A stretch of DNA of 64,000 bases from Spongiihabitans sp963422685 (GTDB taxonomy: Bacteria; Pseudomonadota; Gammaproteobacteria; Arenicellales; Poriferihabitantaceae): NCBI GenBank assembly GCA_963422685.1, contig OY730442.1:186001-250000 (forward strand), given 5' to 3'. Positions 54,582 to 63,187 of the stretch are shown here, one piece after another (the stretch's first letter is position 1; each line of letters opens with the position of its first letter). A program made the position numbers and the translations under genes. The notes beneath the pieces are model-generated. The model did not search any database, was not told the DNA's origin, and worked only from the letters and a program-made list of their open reading frames with translations.

Positions 54582-55570
54582 TTCCGTCCGACAGCTCAAT
54601 CCAGTTCGATGCCAACGGCAATTTAAAACATTTTCTAACCATAAACGGGCTGCCCAGGGAAACCCTGATAAATATCCTGGATACCGCTGAATCTTTCATC
54701 AATTTTGGTCAGCGCGAGATCAAGAAAGTCCCATTGCTGCGTGGCAAGACCCTGGTCAATTTATTTTTTGAGCCCAGCACCCGCACCAAAACCACATTCG
54801 AAATCGCCGGAAAGCGTTTATCCGCAGATGTGATTAATCTGAACGCCTCAAGAATGTCCACCTCCAAGGGCGAGACCATTCTTGACACCGTGCGCACACT
54901 GGTGGCGATGCACACGGATTTGTTTGTGGTGCGCGACAATGCCAGCGGCGCCGCGCACCTGATTGCCGAACATCTGCCCGAGCATGTCAGCGTGATCAAC
55001 GCCGGCGATGGCCGGCACGCCCACCCGACCCAGGCCATGCTGGATATGTTCACCATTCGACAGGCTAAACGCGAATTCCGAAAATTAAGAGTGGCCATCG
55101 TTGGCGACGTGTTACATTCCCGGGTGGCGCGCTCACAAATTCATGCCCTGAATATTCTCGGCGTCAAGGAAATCCGCGTAATCGGCCCGAGAACATTGCT
55201 CCCCACTGAAATCGAATCCATGGGCGTGAACACCACCAGCGATATGATCCAGGGGCTGCACCACGTGGATGTGGTGATCATGCTGCGTATCCAGCGAGAA
55301 CGTATGGATGGTCAGCTCATTCCCAGCGAACAGGAATACTTTAATCGTTATGGACTGACCGAGGAGAAGCTGCAATACGCGCAAGCCGATGCCGTCGTAA
55401 TGCACCCCGGGCCGATAAACCGCGGGCTGGAAATCGCTTCCAGCGTCGCAGACAGCCCACGCTCGCTGATTCTCGATCAGGTAACCAATGGCATTGCTGT
55501 AAGAATGTCCATCATGGCCCGACTGATGGGGGGGCAGGCGCAAAGAACCTGGTGCCAATCGCGAATATGA
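54578..55570 (+). CDS. pyrB: Aspartate carbamoyltransferase catalytic subunit
   Basis: A 330-residue enzyme that makes N-carbamoyl-aspartate, the committed step of pyrimidine synthesis. Carbamoyl-phosphate site FEPSTRTKTTFE and HPTQAMLDMFTIR are present, followed by the aspartate-domain MLRIQRERMD. The length and the N-terminal extension relative to E. coli PyrB match the Pseudomonas-type enzyme that assembles with an inactive PyrC homologue. The ATG overlaps the pyrR stop, and its TGA overlaps the next ATG. Confidence 0.96.
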   Translation: MIPSDSSIQFDANGNLKHFLTINGLPRETLINILDTAESFINFGQREIKKVPLLRGKTLVNLFFEPSTRTKTTFEIAGKRLSADVINLNASRMSTSKGETILDTVRTLVAMHTDLFVVRDNASGAAHLIAEHLPEHVSVINAGDGRHAHPTQAMLDMFTIRQAKREFRKLRVAIVGDVLHSRVARSQIHALNILGVKEIRVIGPRTLLPTEIESMGVNTTSDMIQGLHHVDVVIMLRIQRERMDGQLIPSEQEYFNRYGLTEEKLQYAQADAVVMHPGPINRGLEIASSVADSPRSLILDQVTNGIAVRMSIMARLMGGQAQRTWCQSRI

Positions 55571-56859
55571 CCGGTAATATCGACAGCAGTATTGTTGTGC
55601 GCAATGGTCACCTGGTAGACCCGGCCAATGATGTTGATGGGGTAACCGACCTGTTTATCAGCGCCGGCAAAATAATTGCCATTGGCAAACAACCGGCCCG
55701 GTTTCCGCAATGCACTGTAATCGACGCCGCAAATCAGTATGTTTTTCCAGGGCTTGTCGATCTATGCGCGCGCTTGCGGGAACCCGGCCAGGAGCATAAA
55801 GCCACGATTGCAAGCGAATCCCGCGCCGCTGCCTGCGCGGGTATTACACGCATGGTTTGCCCCCCGGACACCCATCCCATCATTGACACCCCGGCCATGG
55901 CGCATATGGTACAGAACCGAGCAGATGAAGCGGGTTACGCCCGAGTTCATCCTCTGGGCGCATTAACGGTTGGGTTGAAAGGAGAGCGACTGACGGATAT
56001 GGCGATGTTGATGGATGCAGGTTGTGTCGGTGTAAGCAATGCCCTGGCGGCGGTGGATAACACCCTGGTCATGCGTCGCGCCATGCAGTACGCCTCGACC
56101 TATGATCTGCCCGTTTTTCTTACCCCGAGAGATAAATGGCTGCAAGGCAACGGCGTGGTTCACGAAGGCGAAGTGAGCACCCGGCTTGGGCTGCCGGCCA
56201 TTCCAGAAGCCGCTGAAACCGTCGGCGTGGCCAGGGATCTGGCGCTGGTGGAAACCAGCGGTGCCGCAGCGCACTTCGATCTCATTTCCTGCGCTCGTTC
56301 GGTGACCATGATTGCCGAAGCCCGGCTACGCGGCCTGCCGGTTTCTGCGGGGGTATCCATCCACCATTTATTGTTCTCGGAAAACCATATCGGCGCATTC
56401 AATACCCGGTATAAAGTGATGCCACCGTTCAGAACCAACCAGGACATGGCCGCATTAATTGCCGGGGTTGCAGGCGGCCAGATCGCGGCGATTTGCTCCG
56501 ACCATCAACCCCATGGAGCGGATTCCAAGCTGGCACCTTTTAGCGAAGCGGCCACCGGCATCGCCGGAATTGATACCCTTCTTCCACTGGCCCTGCACCT
56601 GGCCGCCCGGGGTCATATAACCATGAAACAGGCGATCGCTGCATTAACCACCAATCCGGCAAAAATTATCGGCATCGACGCCGGAGATTTATCAATAGGC
56701 GCCAATGCGGATTTATGTTTATTCGATGCAAATCGAAAATGGCGGCTGGATGAGCAAACCATGCAAAGCCGGGGAAGAAACTCGCCTTTCATGGGACGGG
56801 AAATAATCGGAAAAGTTACAAAAACAATGATTGGCGGCAAAACCGTATTTTCTGAATGA
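55567..56859 (+). CDS. pyrC: Inactive dihydroorotase homologue PyrC' (PyrX)
   Basis: A 430-residue dihydroorotase-family protein joined to pyrB by an ATGA overlap. The HxH zinc motif normally in GxxDxHVHLREPG reads DLCARLREPG (Cys67-Ala-Arg69), so both metal histidines are lost, whereas the later SDHQPHG motif survives. This is the pattern of the Pseudomonas PyrC' subunit, which does not catalyse but is needed to stabilise PyrB as a complex. A separate active PyrC should exist elsewhere in the genome. Confidence 0.9.
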   Translation: MTGNIDSSIVVRNGHLVDPANDVDGVTDLFISAGKIIAIGKQPARFPQCTVIDAANQYVFPGLVDLCARLREPGQEHKATIASESRAAACAGITRMVCPPDTHPIIDTPAMAHMVQNRADEAGYARVHPLGALTVGLKGERLTDMAMLMDAGCVGVSNALAAVDNTLVMRRAMQYASTYDLPVFLTPRDKWLQGNGVVHEGEVSTRLGLPAIPEAAETVGVARDLALVETSGAAAHFDLISCARSVTMIAEARLRGLPVSAGVSIHHLLFSENHIGAFNTRYKVMPPFRTNQDMAALIAGVAGGQIAAICSDHQPHGADSKLAPFSEAATGIAGIDTLLPLALHLAARGHITMKQAIAALTTNPAKIIGIDAGDLSIGANADLCLFDANRKWRLDEQTMQSRGRNSPFMGREIIGKVTKTMIGGKTVFSE

Positions 56860-57001
56860 TCCGCGCGCCCATCATCCCGCCCTGACAAATCAGCAAAAAA
56901 GTTCCGCATTCCAGATTACCATTTATTAATACGCCATTCATTCTGGTTTAAGGTTTCATTTGCTTTAATCGCGCCCAACCTAACGCTATTGAGTGAAGCC
57001 A

Positions 57002-58588
57002 ATGAAAAACAAACTTCTTCCCGAAATCCGCCCAATGAACATTCAGGCCCGGCCGATGCAGGCCCGGTGGTATGACAAACTGCCCATGGCCATAGCGATT
57101 ACATGGCTGACGGCCATAGCCATTGCCGTTATGGGCGTGGCTTCCCCACCACTGAAGGCCAAAGCAGAGCCTGCACACGCCGCGGCCAGGCTCGAAGACA
57201 TAAATGTCAACGATGGTTTTGCCGAGCTGGTAAAAGCCGTGAAACCCGCAGTGGTCAATATATCGGTTACGGGACATGCAGTTATGCCCGGGCCAGGCAA
57301 TCAACCCGGATTCCGCGGTCAGACTCCAGAGCTTGAAGAATTCTTCAGACGGTTTTTTGGCGAATTGCCCAGGCTGCCCGGGACGCCTGACAACCATCAG
57401 CAAGATAATAACGAGCAGCCTTACCAGAGAAAAACCACCGCAGTGGGTTCTGGATTTATAGTCGACCCGGATGGTCTGGTGGTAACCAATCACCACGTTA
57501 TCGAAAGCGCGGATGAAATAGAAGTGGTGTTTGACGACGGCAGGCGCGTTCCAGCCACCTTAAAAGGAACCGATGAAAAGACCGATCTTGCACTGCTTGA
57601 GATCAAAACCGATCAGCCATTGCCCTATGTTGTATTCGGAGATTCGGATGCAGCGGAAGTCGGTGACTGGGTGATCGCCATAGGAAACCCTTTTGGATTG
57701 GGCGGCACCACGACCAGCGGCATAATCTCTGCCCGCGGCCGGGATATTCGCTCCGGTCCGCTGGATGATTTCATACAAATTGATGCCTCCATAAACCGCG
57801 GCAATTCCGGCGGCCCATTATTCAATACCAAAGGAGAGGTGATTGGCGTCAACAGCGCAATCTATTCTCCCAACGGCGGCAGCGTGGGCATCGGATTTGC
57901 GATCCCCGCTTCCATGGCCAACAGCGTGATCGCTCAATTGCAGGCCAATGGCATCGTGCAGCGCGGCTACCTTGGTGTACACATCCAGTCGCTCAGCGAA
58001 GAAATTGCCCACAGCCTTGGACTGGACGATGCCAGCGGCGCTTTGGTTACCCGGGTCATGGAGGACAGCCCGGCAGAGCAGGCCGGCGTCCAGGCCGGCG
58101 ATGTCATTCTCCATTACGATGGCAGGAAAGTGGTAAAAATGCGTGATCTGCCCAAGCTGGTGGCATTAACCACCGAAGGCAGCGAGGTCAATATCCAGAT
58201 ATGGCGGGATGAGAGCCGTAAAACCCTGCGGGTGTCTGTCGGTACAAGCGATCAACCAGAACTGGCAGGTGCGGCGGAACTGGATGGGGCATCCAACGAG
58301 CTTGGCCTTGTCCTGGCCGCAGTGGATCAGGACAAAATTGCACAATACCGTCTCGATGAAAACACCGTTGGCGTGGTTATTGTTGATGTTGCACCAGACA
58401 GTTCTGCTGCGCAGCGTGGTCTGCGTGAAGGCGATGTGATCAAGCGCATCAATAGAGTCGATGTCACCCATCCCGATGATGTAACCGAGGCCATTGCATC
58501 TTCAAAAAGTAAAAACAAATCATCTGTGCTGTTACTGGTCGAACGGGAAAACCAAGCCCGGTTTGTGGTTGTCCCGATGCAGACCTAA
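57002..58588 (+). CDS. DegP/HtrA family serine protease
   Basis: A 528-residue periplasmic protease/chaperone of the Do/DegQ/MucD type. An N-terminal hydrophobic stretch (about residues 29-48) acts as signal or anchor. The trypsin-like triad is His165 (TNHHVIESADE), Asp195 (KTDLALL) and Ser269 (GNSGGPLF). Two PDZ domains follow, the first with YLGVHIQSL and the second with GVVIVDVAPDSSAAQRGL. The Q-rich loop before the protease domain is longer than in DegQ. I use the ATG at 57002 rather than the GTG at 56993. It probably has its own promoter, about 140 bp downstream of pyrC'. Confidence 0.93.
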   Translation: MKNKLLPEIRPMNIQARPMQARWYDKLPMAIAITWLTAIAIAVMGVASPPLKAKAEPAHAAARLEDINVNDGFAELVKAVKPAVVNISVTGHAVMPGPGNQPGFRGQTPELEEFFRRFFGELPRLPGTPDNHQQDNNEQPYQRKTTAVGSGFIVDPDGLVVTNHHVIESADEIEVVFDDGRRVPATLKGTDEKTDLALLEIKTDQPLPYVVFGDSDAAEVGDWVIAIGNPFGLGGTTTSGIISARGRDIRSGPLDDFIQIDASINRGNSGGPLFNTKGEVIGVNSAIYSPNGGSVGIGFAIPASMANSVIAQLQANGIVQRGYLGVHIQSLSEEIAHSLGLDDASGALVTRVMEDSPAEQAGVQAGDVILHYDGRKVVKMRDLPKLVALTTEGSEVNIQIWRDESRKTLRVSVGTSDQPELAGAAELDGASNELGLVLAAVDQDKIAQYRLDENTVGVVIVDVAPDSSAAQRGLREGDVIKRINRVDVTHPDDVTEAIASSKSKNKSSVLLLVERENQARFVVVPMQT

Positions 58589-58612
58589 TATCGCGCTTCA
58601 CTCGCCGCATAC

Positions 58613-58642
58613 GGTGGCTTTGAAAGAGGTATCAAAGCCACC
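58613..58642. terminator. Hairpin between convergent htrA and DUF924 genes
   Basis: GGTGGCTTTGA and its exact complement TCAAAGCCACC pair across an eight-base loop. GCATAC occurs as a direct repeat on both flanks. There is no clear T run on either side, so the stem may act as a bidirectional, possibly weak, terminator for two converging genes or simply as an RNA-stabilising end. Confidence 0.65.
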
Positions 58643-58657
58643 GCATACCCGAAAGTA

Positions 58658-59272
58658 TCAAAAAGAAGATCCTGGCCGACTTAAAAACGCCAGTTCTTCC
58701 GCAGTAGATTCCCGGCCCAGAATTTTATTCCGGTGCGGATAGCGCCCGAACCGCGCAATAAACTCGAAATGTTTATAGGCAAATTGATAGTATTCATCAA
58801 ACATTTGCCGCTCTTCCTCATCCACCGTGTTACGCAAATTGTCATACAGCATCAGGGATTTTTCCTGCATTGCCATATCTTCACTGTGCTCAAACGGCAA
58901 ATAGGCGAATACCCGATAAATTGGCCGAAGCGCCTGATCCCAGGCCTGGTCAACCATTGCAACGGCTAACTTTAATGCGGCTGCATCATAGGCAAATGAC
59001 CTGGCCGTGCCGCGATACATGTTTCTTGGAAACTGGTCAAGACAAATAACAGCAGCCAAAATCCCCCGTGGCGATGCCAGCATCGCTTCCATCTCGGCAC
59101 GAATCAAAGCATTCGTAACACTTTCAAACCGCCGCCTGATTTCCCTGTCAACTTCCTCGCTTTTCGACCACCATACAGATTTCTTCTGGGCGTTAATATC
59201 CCTGTTCGATAGCTGATCACCAAACCAGAACCCGATAACACTGTCGGTAGTATTGTCTATGCTTTCCATCAT
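58658..59272 (-). CDS. DUF924 family protein
   Basis: A 204-residue cytoplasmic helical protein. The landmarks VIGFWFGD near the N-terminus, ICLDQFPRNMYRGTARSFAYD, YLPFEHSEDM and FGRYPHRNKILGR are typical of DUF924. Its structure is TPR-like and its function unassigned. The start ATG at 59272 follows GGGAAAAATCAGCC. It diverges from the J-domain protein gene. Confidence 0.9.
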   Translation of the reverse strand: MMESIDNTTDSVIGFWFGDQLSNRDINAQKKSVWWSKSEEVDREIRRRFESVTNALIRAEMEAMLASPRGILAAVICLDQFPRNMYRGTARSFAYDAAALKLAVAMVDQAWDQALRPIYRVFAYLPFEHSEDMAMQEKSLMLYDNLRNTVDEEERQMFDEYYQFAYKHFEFIARFGRYPHRNKILGRESTAEELAFLSRPGSSF

Positions 59273-59320
59273 TGGCTGATTTTTCCCGGGAGTCGTAAAT
59301 AAAATTCCACAGGCACTATA

Positions 59321-59839
59321 ATGCTTATAAAATCGTTTTACTGGACGGATAATACAACAACTCTAATGGCAGCAAAATTGTTTCTCGCTCTGGTTGGGCT
59401 GGTCGCCGTAATGTGGTATCTGGCATGGTATCAACGCACAGACAAGGCACAGCGAAATCGCTCACTAATAAGCATCCTGCTTTACGGCACCGCCGCCGCC
59501 CTCCTGGTCCTGGTGCTGACGGGTCGAATTTCCTGGCTGTTTGCCCTGTTCAGTGCGGCCGTGCCGTGGATAAATCGTGCCATGCAGGTCAGGCAGTTGT
59601 GGAATATGTTTGGCAGAAACCGCAATAATCGCAGTGGTAAATCCAGAAGTTCCGGGGCAGCGGTAAAAATGACCCGGGAAGAGGCCTATAAGGTTCTGGA
59701 TCTGGAGCCAAGCGCCAGCGACCAGGACATCATCGATGCACATCGCAAACTGATCCAGAAGATCCACCCGGACCGGGGCGGTTCCGACTTTCTCGCGGCC
59801 CAGATCAATCAGGCGAAAGACACTTTGCTGAATGGTTGA
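59321..59839 (+). CDS. Membrane-anchored J-domain protein
   Basis: A 172-residue protein with two N-terminal hydrophobic segments (about residues 17-36 and 48-70), a basic linker (RNRNNRSGKSRSSG) and a C-terminal J domain ending with HPDRGG. The order anchor-then-J resembles Tim14/DjlC-like proteins and would bring DnaK/Hsp70 to the inner membrane. The ATG at 59321 overlaps a TATAAT hexamer (59317-59322); if that is the real promoter, translation must begin at the ATG at 59366. Confidence 0.82.
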   Translation: MLIKSFYWTDNTTTLMAAKLFLALVGLVAVMWYLAWYQRTDKAQRNRSLISILLYGTAAALLVLVLTGRISWLFALFSAAVPWINRAMQVRQLWNMFGRNRNNRSGKSRSSGAAVKMTREEAYKVLDLEPSASDQDIIDAHRKLIQKIHPDRGGSDFLAAQINQAKDTLLNG

Positions 59840-59943
59840 ACTGCAAATGCCGCATAAATTCAACCTGATGCTTAAATTCGTTCTGTCATTGATATAGAAT
59901 CCGGGCTGTTCCCAATGCACCCCTGTCCGGTCCGTAAATTCTG

Positions 59944-61191
59944 ATGCATCTGGTCAAATATTTCTGGCGTTTTCGGTTTCGGTCCGGCGCTTTTATACTG
60001 ATATTGCTGGCATCCGCATGGCCGGCTGCCATGAGCCTGATCGATACTGAAAAAGCGCGTAACCAGGGAATAAACGAAGCGATCATCGCAAAAGCAATTA
60101 CCCCCGCCGTTGAAAAACATGCTTTCGCGAAGGAGCTGTCTATCCCCGGATTCGACATCGGCAAACCGCTAAAAGTGAATTACACCCTGGACCCTGCGCT
60201 TCAGGCAGAAGCAAACCGGCTTTTGAAAAAATACAATCCTGATTACGGGGTTTTCGTGGCGGTTTCTCCAGACACAGGACATATTCTGGCCATGGCCGAT
60301 TCCACCCGGGACGGGTCGGATCATGGCAATTTATCGCTAATCAACACATATCCTGCCGCGTCTATCTCGAAAATCATCACTGCCGTCGCCGCAGTCAATG
60401 AAAACAAAGCCACTGGCTCCACTGTCATCCTGTTCAATGGCAAGTCCACGTCGCTCTACAAAAAAAATGTATTCAGGCATAAAAACCACAAATGGACCCG
60501 AAGCTACACCCTGGATGAGGCCTTTGCGAAATCGGTAAATACGATTTTTGCCAGAATCGGGGCAATTGATGTGGGTGGCGACATGATGCTCGAATACGCC
60601 TACCGTTTGGGATTCAACCGTCGCTTTGCATCGGATATTGCGTTTGCAAACGGCCGCATTGAATTGGACCCGAAAGATCAATGGCAGGTGGCAGAAATGG
60701 CGGCGGGCTATACCACCAGAAACACTTTATCACCGCTGCATGCCGCCATCCTCGCAGCCGCTGCATTGAATGGCGGAAATCTGGTTGCGCCAATCCTGGT
60801 GAAGTCACTGGTTGGTCCCCACGGCATTCCGGTCTATGTGCATGAGCAGCCGGCGGCTTCAGCAGCCATGTCTGAATCCTCTTCCCGGCAATTTAAAAAA
60901 ATGATGCAAACCACCGTTACGGCGGGGTCGGCACGCAAATCCTTTCTAGGGTTTCATAAAGGCGCGTTGGCTGATGTTAACGTGGGTGGGAAAACCGGTT
61001 CGCTCACCGGATTCAATCCGCCGGGTAAATATGACTGGTTTGTAGGCTTTGGTGAAAGAGACGAGCAGAGAATCGCTTTTGCGGTGTTGTGCATAAACCA
61101 GGAAAAATGGTATGTAAAATCGTCCCGACTGGCCCGGGAAATGCTGGAATTTTATTTCCGCCCAAAGCAATCATCTACCCAGTCATCTTAG
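59944..61191 (+). CDS. Penicillin-binding transpeptidase (monofunctional)
   Basis: A 415-residue DD-transpeptidase. N-terminal membrane anchor (about residues 13-30), then the three active-site motifs SISK (nucleophile Ser140, Lys143), SVN (197-199) and KTG (350-352). There is no glycosyltransferase domain and hardly any PBP dimerisation domain, so it is shorter than PBP2 or PBP3. Its role in peptidoglycan cross-linking is inferred from the motifs only. It follows the J-domain gene by 104 bp and precedes thyA by nine bases. Confidence 0.85.
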   Translation: MHLVKYFWRFRFRSGAFILILLASAWPAAMSLIDTEKARNQGINEAIIAKAITPAVEKHAFAKELSIPGFDIGKPLKVNYTLDPALQAEANRLLKKYNPDYGVFVAVSPDTGHILAMADSTRDGSDHGNLSLINTYPAASISKIITAVAAVNENKATGSTVILFNGKSTSLYKKNVFRHKNHKWTRSYTLDEAFAKSVNTIFARIGAIDVGGDMMLEYAYRLGFNRRFASDIAFANGRIELDPKDQWQVAEMAAGYTTRNTLSPLHAAILAAAALNGGNLVAPILVKSLVGPHGIPVYVHEQPAASAAMSESSSRQFKKMMQTTVTAGSARKSFLGFHKGALADVNVGGKTGSLTGFNPPGKYDWFVGFGERDEQRIAFAVLCINQEKWYVKSSRLAREMLEFYFRPKQSSTQSS

Positions 61192-61200
61192 GGAAACGCA

Positions 61201-62070
61201 TTGAAACAATATTTGGACGCCGTTAAAGAAACCCTGGAAACAGGTCAGAGGAAAAGCAGTCGCACTGGTGTAGATACGCTGTCTACATTCAATATAAATT
61301 ATGAAATTGATTTGCGAAAAGGCTTTCCGCTGCTCACCACAAAAGAAATTTCCTGGAAAAACATCGTTATCGAAAACCTGTGGTTCTTGTCCGGGAAAAC
61401 AGATATTGCCTTGTTGAGAAAACATAATTGTAAATTCTGGGATCCCTGGGCGGATGAAAACGGCAGGGTTCCAAGCGCTTATGGAAGTTTCTGGCGACAC
61501 TTTCCGTTACCCGGGAATCAAACCTGTGATCAGATTGCATACGTGGTTGATCAACTAAAAACCAATCCGATGAGCCGGCGCATGGCGGTATCCGCATGGG
61601 CGCCGGGGAATGCCCACACCAGTGCGCTACCGCCCTGCCATGCTTTTTGGCTGGTCAATACGCAGTTCGACCTGGACGGTTCGCCTTATCTTTGTCTCCA
61701 CCTGACCCAAAGAAGCTGCGACATGGCCCTGGGAGTTCCCTACAACATTGCCGGATATGCGCTCCTGCTGGCGTTGTTATCCCGGTTCAGCGGAATACCT
61801 GCCGGTATTTTCGCGCATACCTTGATTGATGCACATATTTATACCGCCAAAGCCGACGGCCGCATGACGCAATACGATCACGTCCCGGGACTGCAACGCC
61901 AACTCGACCGCAAACCTGGCGATCTACCGACCCTGGAAATTGATCCTGAAATAAAATCTCTGCACCATATCGAGCCGTTGTTAGCCCTGGACACCGATGA
62001 AATCATGTCCCGGTTTGTCCTGCACAATTACCACCCTCACCCGGCCATCCCGTTCCGGGTTGCGGTCTGA
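61201..62070 (+). CDS. thyA: Thymidylate synthase
   Basis: Converts dUMP to dTMP with methylene-tetrahydrofolate. The 289 residues have catalytic Cys146 in LPPCHAF (same number as E. coli), the RSCDMALGVPYNIAGY nucleotide/folate motif and the N-terminal Arg loop RTGVDTLS. The start is TTG at 61201 behind AGGGA. folA follows directly, so dihydrofolate produced here is recycled by the next gene. Confidence 0.96.
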   Translation: MKQYLDAVKETLETGQRKSSRTGVDTLSTFNINYEIDLRKGFPLLTTKEISWKNIVIENLWFLSGKTDIALLRKHNCKFWDPWADENGRVPSAYGSFWRHFPLPGNQTCDQIAYVVDQLKTNPMSRRMAVSAWAPGNAHTSALPPCHAFWLVNTQFDLDGSPYLCLHLTQRSCDMALGVPYNIAGYALLLALLSRFSGIPAGIFAHTLIDAHIYTAKADGRMTQYDHVPGLQRQLDRKPGDLPTLEIDPEIKSLHHIEPLLALDTDEIMSRFVLHNYHPHPAIPFRVAV

Positions 62071-62583
62071 ATGAGTCAGAATTCAAGCGTGCCTATTCGC
62101 GGTGCAATAGCGGCGATGACCCGGGAAAATGTCATCGGTCTGGATGGCAAGATCCCCTGGCATTATTCGGCAGATTTAAAGCGGTTCAAGCAAACCACGC
62201 TCAACAGCACGATTATCATGGGCCGACTGACATGGGAATCCATCGGTTCGCGCGCCCTGCCAGGCCGCCGCAATATTGTAATCAGCCGCAATCCCGCAAA
62301 AAATCCTGATCAATATAACCATCAGGATATTGCACACTTCCGCCATATCGAACAGGCAATTGCCGCATCCGCAGGAGAAGATATATGGGTTATCGGTGGC
62401 GGGCAGATTTATAACGCCGTTTTCTCCTGGTTAACGCGACTGGATATAACCTATGTACCGGACATCATTGATTCCCCGGACGCGGTCAAATTCCCTGCTA
62501 TCGACCCGAACCAATGGGAAATAACACACACCAAACCACTGCAAGCGGCCGGGCTGGTGAATGTCGTATATCAACGAATTTGA
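62071..62583 (+). CDS. folA: Dihydrofolate reductase
   Basis: Reduces dihydrofolate with NADPH. A 170-residue type I enzyme with AAMTRENVIGLDGKIPWH at the substrate side, the MGRLTWESIGSRALPGRRN stretch for NADPH, and VIGGGQIYNAV. It begins at the base after the thyA stop. The acidic residue expected after the WH motif (Asp27 in E. coli) is best represented by Asp in YSADLKRFK. Confidence 0.95.
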   Translation: MSQNSSVPIRGAIAAMTRENVIGLDGKIPWHYSADLKRFKQTTLNSTIIMGRLTWESIGSRALPGRRNIVISRNPAKNPDQYNHQDIAHFRHIEQAIAASAGEDIWVIGGGQIYNAVFSWLTRLDITYVPDIIDSPDAVKFPAIDPNQWEITHTKPLQAAGLVNVVYQRI

Positions 62584-62758
62584 CGGTTGCGTACTCAGGG
62601 CACATTTCATATTCAACACGGGGCCATCTGCCGGATTACAGGCAAAGAAAGCGCTGTCAACGCTATTCGGCTGTGGATACTGTCAATGAAAAACCTGAGC
62701 AACTGCGGCGCATTGAATTTTAAACCGCCCGATATTATTGCCTGAACAACAGAAGAAG

Positions 62759-63124
62759 ATGATTACGAATTCAAACCAGAAAACCGGCGGATGTCCTTGC
62801 GGCGCCATTCGGGTAACTGCAAATGTCAGCCCAAACATTCATGCCTGCCATTGTGACACATGCAGGAAATGGGGCGGCGGACCTTTGATGGCAGTGGATT
62901 GCGGCGTGAATATCCAGTTTGACAACAAACAGAACATATCGGTGTTTGCCTCATCCGCCTGGGCAGAACGGGGGTTTTGTGCCCAGTGCGGCAGCCATCT
63001 GTTCTATAGATTGAAAGAAACCGGCCAACACACAGTGCCGGTGGGACTGTTTGATTCTGCTCGGGGGTTTAAATTCGATCAACAGATATTTATTGATGAA
63101 AAGCCGCTAAAACCGAAGACCTGA
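62759..63124 (+). CDS. GFA family zinc protein
   Basis: A 121-residue protein of the glutathione-dependent formaldehyde-activating enzyme/CENP-V domain family. Zinc-binding Cys pairs are visible: CPCGAIR, CHCDTCRKW and FCAQCGSHLFY. Many family members are annotated as S-hydroxymethyl-glutathione synthases, but the activity is disputed, so I keep the family name. The ATG at 62759 is preferred to the TTG at 62738. It converges with cmoB. Confidence 0.85.
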   Translation: MITNSNQKTGGCPCGAIRVTANVSPNIHACHCDTCRKWGGGPLMAVDCGVNIQFDNKQNISVFASSAWAERGFCAQCGSHLFYRLKETGQHTVPVGLFDSARGFKFDQQIFIDEKPLKPKT

Positions 63125-63187
63125 CCGGGGCCGAAGTATTTGCGCGGTATGCTCAGCCGCCAGAGTAAACAATATTCAATCCGGTCC

